NCBI GenBank assembly: GCA_900555085.1
Contig: USJU01000063.1
Location: 1-7,742, forward strand
DNA: 7,742 bases
Direction of reading: 5' to 3'
Origin: an uncultured Clostridium sp.
Lineage (GTDB): Bacteria > Bacillota > Clostridia > TANB77 > CAG-508
The notes under the pieces are model-generated. The model did no database searches. It was not told the origin of the DNA and saw only the letters and a program-made list of their open reading frames with translations. Positions 4,696-7,742 of this stretch are shown in pieces (the stretch's first letter is position 1; the number at the start of each line of letters is the position of its first letter). The position numbers and the translations under genes are program-made.

Positions 4696-6819
4696 TTAGA
4701 TTTTTTCAAAATCTATTTGCCTTGTTTCTTTATTTGCATTTATAACTTTAATTTTTACTCTATCTCCTATTTTATAGGTTATACCTGTTTTTTCTCCTAT
4801 TAGTTGTTTGTGTTCTTCATCATATTCGAAGTATTCGTCTCCTAAGTTTTCAAACCTTATTAATCCCTCTACTGTATTATCTAGTTCTACAAATATTCCA
4901 AAGCTTGTTACACTAGAAACCATACCTTCATATTCTTCACCAATTCTATCTTGCATATATTCTGCCATTTTTATGTCTATACTGTCTCTTTCAACTTTTG
5001 TTGCTATTTTTTCTCTATCTGATGAAGTTTTGGCATATTGTTCTGCTTGTTTTTCATATTTTTCTTTTTGTTTTTCTGAAAGCTCGTAATTATTTTCTAA
5101 ATATTTTGATATTATTCTATGTATAAATAAGTCTGGGTATCTTCTTATTGGAGATGTAAAGTGGCAATAGTATTTACTTGCTATTCCAAAGTGCCCATCA
5201 TTTTCTGATTCATATCTTGCTACTTTTAAGGTTCTTAAAACTAAATTTGATACAACTCTTTCTTCCGTTTTTCCCTTTACACTATCTAATACTTTTGCAA
5301 ATTCTTTAGGATATACTTTATCTCCTGACTTATTTATTTTATATCCAAAGTTGTATAAAAATTTATTTAATTCTTTTACTTTGTCTATGTCTGGTTCTTC
5401 ATGAACTCTATATATAAATGGAGCTTCTAACCAATAAAATCTTTCTGCTATTGTTTCATTAGCACTAAGCATAAATTGCTCTATTATCTCATTACTAAAA
5501 TATAATTCATATTTTTTTATATCTACTGCATGTCCATTATTATCTAATACTACTTTGCTTTCTGGCAAGTCTAAATTCAAATAGCCTCTTTCTAGTCTTT
5601 TATTTTTAAGTATTTTTGCAAGTTCCTCCATTAATTTAAAATCTTGAATATAATTTTTATATCTTTCCAAAACCTCTTCATCGCTACCATCTATTATTTT
5701 TTGTACATCTTTATAATTCATTCTTTCAGTAACTTTTATTACTGCCTTATATACATCAGAAGAAATAATATTTCCCTCTTTATCTATTTCCATTGTGCAT
5801 GATAGTGTGAATCTATCTTCACCTGCATTTAAGCTACATATTCCATTTGAAAGTTCTTTTGGAAGCATAGGAATTACTCTATCTAACATATATATGCTTG
5901 TTCCTCTTATTATTGCTTCTTTATCTAACAAGCTGTTTTCTGTTACATAGTAGCTTACATCTGCTATATGAACATCTAACATATAATTTCCATCATCGTT
6001 TTTATATACTCTTACTGCATCATCTAAATCTTTTGCATCTTCTCCATCTATTGTAAAAATTGTTTTATCTCTTAAGTCTATTCTATTTGGTATATCTTTT
6101 TTATCTACTTTATTTCCTTTAGATTTTGCTTCTTCAATTACTCCTTGTGGAAATTCATAAGGCAAATCATATTCCTTTACTAAAGATAGCATATCTACTC
6201 CAGCTTCATCTATGCCACCAATTATTTCAATAATTTTTCCTTCTGCCTTTTTATTTTTTTCTGGATATTTTGTAAGTTTTACAACTACTTTTTGATTATT
6301 TTTTGCCTTTGCAAAATTGCTTTTAGATATAAAAATATCTCCGCCAAATTTTTTATCATCTGGAATTACAAATCCAAAATTTTTACTTTTTACAAATAGT
6401 CCAACAACTTTATCTTTTTCGTGTTTTACTATACTTACAATTTTACCTTCTTTTCTTTTACCATCTTCAGATTCTTTTACAATTTCGGCAACAACAATAT
6501 CTTCATTTAAAGCATTGTTATTGTTTCCTCTAGGAATAAAAATATCTTCCATTTCTTCATTTTCTGGTATAACAAAGCCATAGCCTTTTTCATTTCCTCT
6601 ATAAGTACCTTCAATATATTTATTTTTATCTATTATTGAATATTTATTTTTTCTATTTTTTTGAATTTTATATTCTTTTTCTAATTTATCTAATATACTT
6701 TTGAAATTATTATATTTATTTTTTGGCACCATAAATATTCCTGCAATTTCTTTTGCTTTCATTGGCACATAATCTTCTCGTGACATAAATTTTAAAATTA
6801 AATTTTCTTTTTCGTCCAT
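4696..6819 (-). CDS. rnr: Ribonuclease R
   Basis: Processive 3'-5' exoribonuclease of the RNase II/RNB family, which degrades structured RNA in mRNA turnover and rRNA quality control. The 707 residues show, in order, an N-terminal winged-helix region (about 5-60), two cold-shock-type RNA-binding domains (about 65-205; YRGNEKGYGFVIP and KSKNFGFVIP), the RNB catalytic domain (about 242-565) and an S1 domain (about 622-706; GMVSSVTSFGIFVEL). The metal-binding motif DGEDAKDLDD has D258, D264, D266 and D267, and HFTSPIRRYPDLFIHR is present, so the enzyme should be active. The start at 6819 is chosen because AAAGGA (6826-6831) lies 6 bases before it; the upstream ATG at 6843 lacks a site and abuts a terminator. 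The protein ends right at the S1 domain without the lysine-rich tail of longer homologues. It follows secG as in many Firmicutes, but smpB, the usual next gene, is absent here. Confidence 0.96.
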   Translation of the reverse strand: MDEKENLILKFMSREDYVPMKAKEIAGIFMVPKNKYNNFKSILDKLEKEYKIQKNRKNKYSIIDKNKYIEGTYRGNEKGYGFVIPENEEMEDIFIPRGNNNNALNEDIVVAEIVKESEDGKRKEGKIVSIVKHEKDKVVGLFVKSKNFGFVIPDDKKFGGDIFISKSNFAKAKNNQKVVVKLTKYPEKNKKAEGKIIEIIGGIDEAGVDMLSLVKEYDLPYEFPQGVIEEAKSKGNKVDKKDIPNRIDLRDKTIFTIDGEDAKDLDDAVRVYKNDDGNYMLDVHIADVSYYVTENSLLDKEAIIRGTSIYMLDRVIPMLPKELSNGICSLNAGEDRFTLSCTMEIDKEGNIISSDVYKAVIKVTERMNYKDVQKIIDGSDEEVLERYKNYIQDFKLMEELAKILKNKRLERGYLNLDLPESKVVLDNNGHAVDIKKYELYFSNEIIEQFMLSANETIAERFYWLEAPFIYRVHEEPDIDKVKELNKFLYNFGYKINKSGDKVYPKEFAKVLDSVKGKTEERVVSNLVLRTLKVARYESENDGHFGIASKYYCHFTSPIRRYPDLFIHRIISKYLENNYELSEKQKEKYEKQAEQYAKTSSDREKIATKVERDSIDIKMAEYMQDRIGEEYEGMVSSVTSFGIFVELDNTVEGLIRFENLGDEYFEYDEEHKQLIGEKTGITYKIGDRVKIKVINANKETRQIDFEKI
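4697..4715. terminator. AT-rich palindrome at the gerA operon/rnr convergence
   Basis: TAGATTTT (4697-4704) and AAAATCTA (4708-4715) form a perfect 8-bp stem with a 3-base loop, lying over the rnr stop codon and one base beyond the small membrane gene. It has only two G-C pairs and no good T-tract on either strand (TTT then GCC on +). It is the only candidate for stopping two transcripts that run into each other, but a weak one. Confidence 0.25.
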
Positions 6820-6841
6820 TTTTAATCCTTTCCCAGCATAC

Positions 6842-6866
6842 AAAAAAAGCAGTTTTTAAAAACTGC
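6842..6866 (-). terminator. Intrinsic terminator between secG and rnr
   Basis: GCAGTTTTTAAAAACTGC (6849-6866) is a perfect palindrome that folds into a 7-bp stem with a TTAA loop. On the - strand it is followed at once by seven Ts (A-tract 6842-6848), the classic intrinsic form. It begins 6 bases after the secG stop and ends 22 bases before the rnr ATG. It should end much of the secG transcript, leaving rnr to read-through or to a promoter not seen here. Confidence 0.75.
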
Positions 6867-6872
6867 CTATTT

Positions 6873-7115
6873 TTAATATACTATAACTAAAGCTATTGCT
6901 AATATTACAAATGTAATTCCTAAAATAATTGTCCATCTTTTTAGTTTTCCTTCTTTAGTTCTTCCTTTATTTTTCTCATAAAAGTTATTTGTTGAAGAAC
7001 CTGTAATTGTTCCAGATAAACCACTATCTTCTTTTGATTGCATCATTGTAATTATTATTAATGCTAAACAGTTTATAACAAAAATTCCTATTAATATATA
7101 TTTTAATATTTCCAT
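6873..7115 (-). CDS. secG: Preprotein translocase subunit SecG
   Basis: Small accessory subunit of the SecYEG protein-conducting channel in the cytoplasmic membrane, which assists SecA-driven export. The 80-residue length is typical. It has two hydrophobic helices (about 4-24 and 60-80) joined by a polar loop with the family's MMQSKEDSGLSGTITGSS stretch and a basic segment before helix two (KGRTKEGKLKRW). AGGAGG (on + as CCTCCT, 7124-7129) lies 8 bases before the ATG, fixing the start. A sigma-A-like promoter lies about 40 bases further upstream. It is followed by an intrinsic terminator and then rnr, the usual Firmicutes order. Confidence 0.95.
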   Translation of the reverse strand: MEILKYILIGIFVINCLALIIITMMQSKEDSGLSGTITGSSTNNFYEKNKGRTKEGKLKRWTIILGITFVILAIALVIVY

Positions 7116-7155
7116 TTGTTTTTCCTCCTATGCGAACACTTATTAATCTTTTGCG

Positions 7156-7184
7156 ATTTTAACATAAATTTAAATAAATTGCAA
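7156..7184 (-). promoter_or_regulatory. Sigma-A-type promoter of secG
   Basis: Read on the - strand, TTGCAA (7179-7184) is followed after exactly 17 bases by TAAAAT (7156-7161), with TG one base before the -10 box (extended -10). Initiation would fall near 7149, leaving a leader of about 33 bases that contains the secG ribosome binding site. Spacing and boxes are close to consensus, so this is a confident call from sequence alone. Confidence 0.78.
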
Positions 7185-7215
7185 CAATTTTACAGGTCTT
7201 TTTTTATTTTGTTTT

Positions 7216-7242
7216 GGGCGGACTTAAGGCGTCCGCCCCTAC
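7216..7242. repeat. GC-rich palindromic repeat, variant stem
   Basis: GGGCGGAC (7216-7223) and GTCCGCCC (7231-7238) form a perfect 8-bp GC-rich stem with a TTAAGGC loop, followed by CTAC, so the copy ends in CCCCTAC like the copies at 1-14, 61-88 and 762-789. The arm sequence differs from those copies but is still fully self-complementary. It lies between the SUMF1-like gene stop and the secG promoter. Neither strand has a following T-tract, so it is not a standard intrinsic terminator. Confidence 0.75.
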
Positions 7243-7260
7243 TTCTAACAGTGGCCAGTT

Positions 7261-7742
7261 CTACTGAATGTAAAGCACTGTGCGGAACCCCAGATCATAG
7301 TCTGTACCTTTAGTAGAATAGCTTCCACGGCTAGATGCTGAAACAGATGATGAATTTGAAGCACTGCCGCCACGACACACATGGCTGGAAGAAACATTTT
7401 CCGCTGTCCATTCATATACATTTCCACCTAAGTCTGCTATATTTTTCTTTATTCCGCATTGATTTAGTCCTGCAGCATGAAAACATACTTTATTACTTTC
7501 GCTATGACTTGCATTTGATGTACTATTTGACCATGTTATTTTATTTAAATCTGCATTAAACCATAATGCTGGTTTTTCTGTTGTTCCTTGTATTGTGTAT
7601 GCTAAATTATAATATGTTCCCCAATCCTGTGTTGTATCTACATTTATATTTGAATTCTGATACCATTTCATTATTGTATCCCATTGGGTTCCTGTTATTA
7701 ATCCACTTTTGGTTGTTCCATATGTTGCACTATTATTTATCA
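7261..7742 (-). CDS. SUMF1/FGE-like C-type-lectin-fold protein, 3' part only
   Basis: The gene enters from the right edge, so the N-terminus, start and promoter are missing; at least 159 C-terminal residues are visible, ending in TAG at 7261-7263. Family marks of the formylglycine-generating-enzyme (SUMF1) domain are SGLITGTQWDTIMKW, NIADLGGNVYEWTAE, CRGGSASNSSS and the closing DLGFRTVLYIQ. In true enzymes the segment after RGGS carries two active-site cysteines (RGGSWxCxxxYC pattern). Here those positions are Asn and Ser, so sulfatase-activating chemistry is unlikely. The fold probably serves as a binding scaffold. The last 130 bases are about 47% GC, against about 31% for 7441-7540. The long Ser/Asn run in the loop region and the GFR ending resemble variable proteins of diversity-generating retroelements, but no reverse transcriptase or template repeat is in the window. 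The substrate or ligand is unknown. Confidence 0.85.
   Translation of the reverse strand, partial: INNSATYGTTKSGLITGTQWDTIMKWYQNSNINVDTTQDWGTYYNLAYTIQGTTEKPALWFNADLNKITWSNSTSNASHSESNKVCFHAAGLNQCGIKKNIADLGGNVYEWTAENVSSSHVCRGGSASNSSSVSASSRGSYSTKGTDYDLGFRTVLYIQ

Noticed and set aside
4808..5089. Forward ORFs opposite rnr (also 6317-6583)
   Set aside because: They are Ser/Phe-rich antisense shadows of the Lys/Glu-rich RNase R sequence.
6820..6843. Upstream ATG start at 6843 for rnr
   Set aside because: It directly follows the T-tract of the secG terminator and has no ribosome binding site; ATG 6819 has AAAGGA at good spacing.
7216..7242. GC-rich hairpin as intrinsic terminator of the SUMF1-like gene
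   Set aside because: On the - strand the stem is followed by A-rich, not T-rich, sequence; it matches the dispersed repeat family better.
7116..7559. Forward ORFs at 7116-7313 and 7335-7559, and the second - strand frame at 7245-7427
   Set aside because: They overlap the secG promoter, the palindromic repeat or the SUMF1-like gene and show no family features.

Overview
This AT-rich window (genes around 25% GC by eye) looks like the chromosome of a low-GC, endospore-forming Firmicute of the Clostridia type. The evidence is a complete GerA-family germinant-receptor operon, a secG-rnr pair in the order usual for Firmicutes, AGGAGG-type ribosome binding sites and a sigma-A-type promoter. No rRNA or other taxonomic marker is present, so the species cannot be named.

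Layout. Positions 1-375 hold no convincing gene. They contain two GC-rich palindromic repeats (one cut by the window edge), a GC-shifted island with a 30-codon ORF that has no ribosome binding site, and a nested set of inverted repeats. From 376 to 4694 on the + strand runs the germination operon: gerAA, gerAB, gerAC and a 54-codon gene for a two-helix membrane protein that resembles the small D subunits of germinant receptors. Convergent to it, on the - strand, lie rnr (RNase R) and, upstream of rnr, secG with a clear promoter. An intrinsic terminator lies between secG and rnr. The right edge carries the 3' part of a - strand gene for a formylglycine-generating-enzyme-like (SUMF1/C-type-lectin fold) protein that lacks the catalytic cysteines.

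How the genes work together. GerAA, GerAB and the D-like protein would sit in the inner spore membrane, with GerAC anchored at its outer face, and together sense germinants. SecG is the accessory subunit of the SecYEG translocon and RNase R is a processive 3'-5' exoribonuclease; both are housekeeping. The SUMF1-like protein is probably a displayed or secreted ligand-binding protein, not an enzyme.

The most notable feature is a family of small GC-rich hairpin elements ending in CCCCTAC. One copy sits in frame inside gerAA and is identical over 28 bases to an intergenic copy about 700 bases upstream. It adds a short Ser/Thr/Pro-rich peptide to a linker of the receptor. The stems of the different copies differ in sequence but stay self-complementary.
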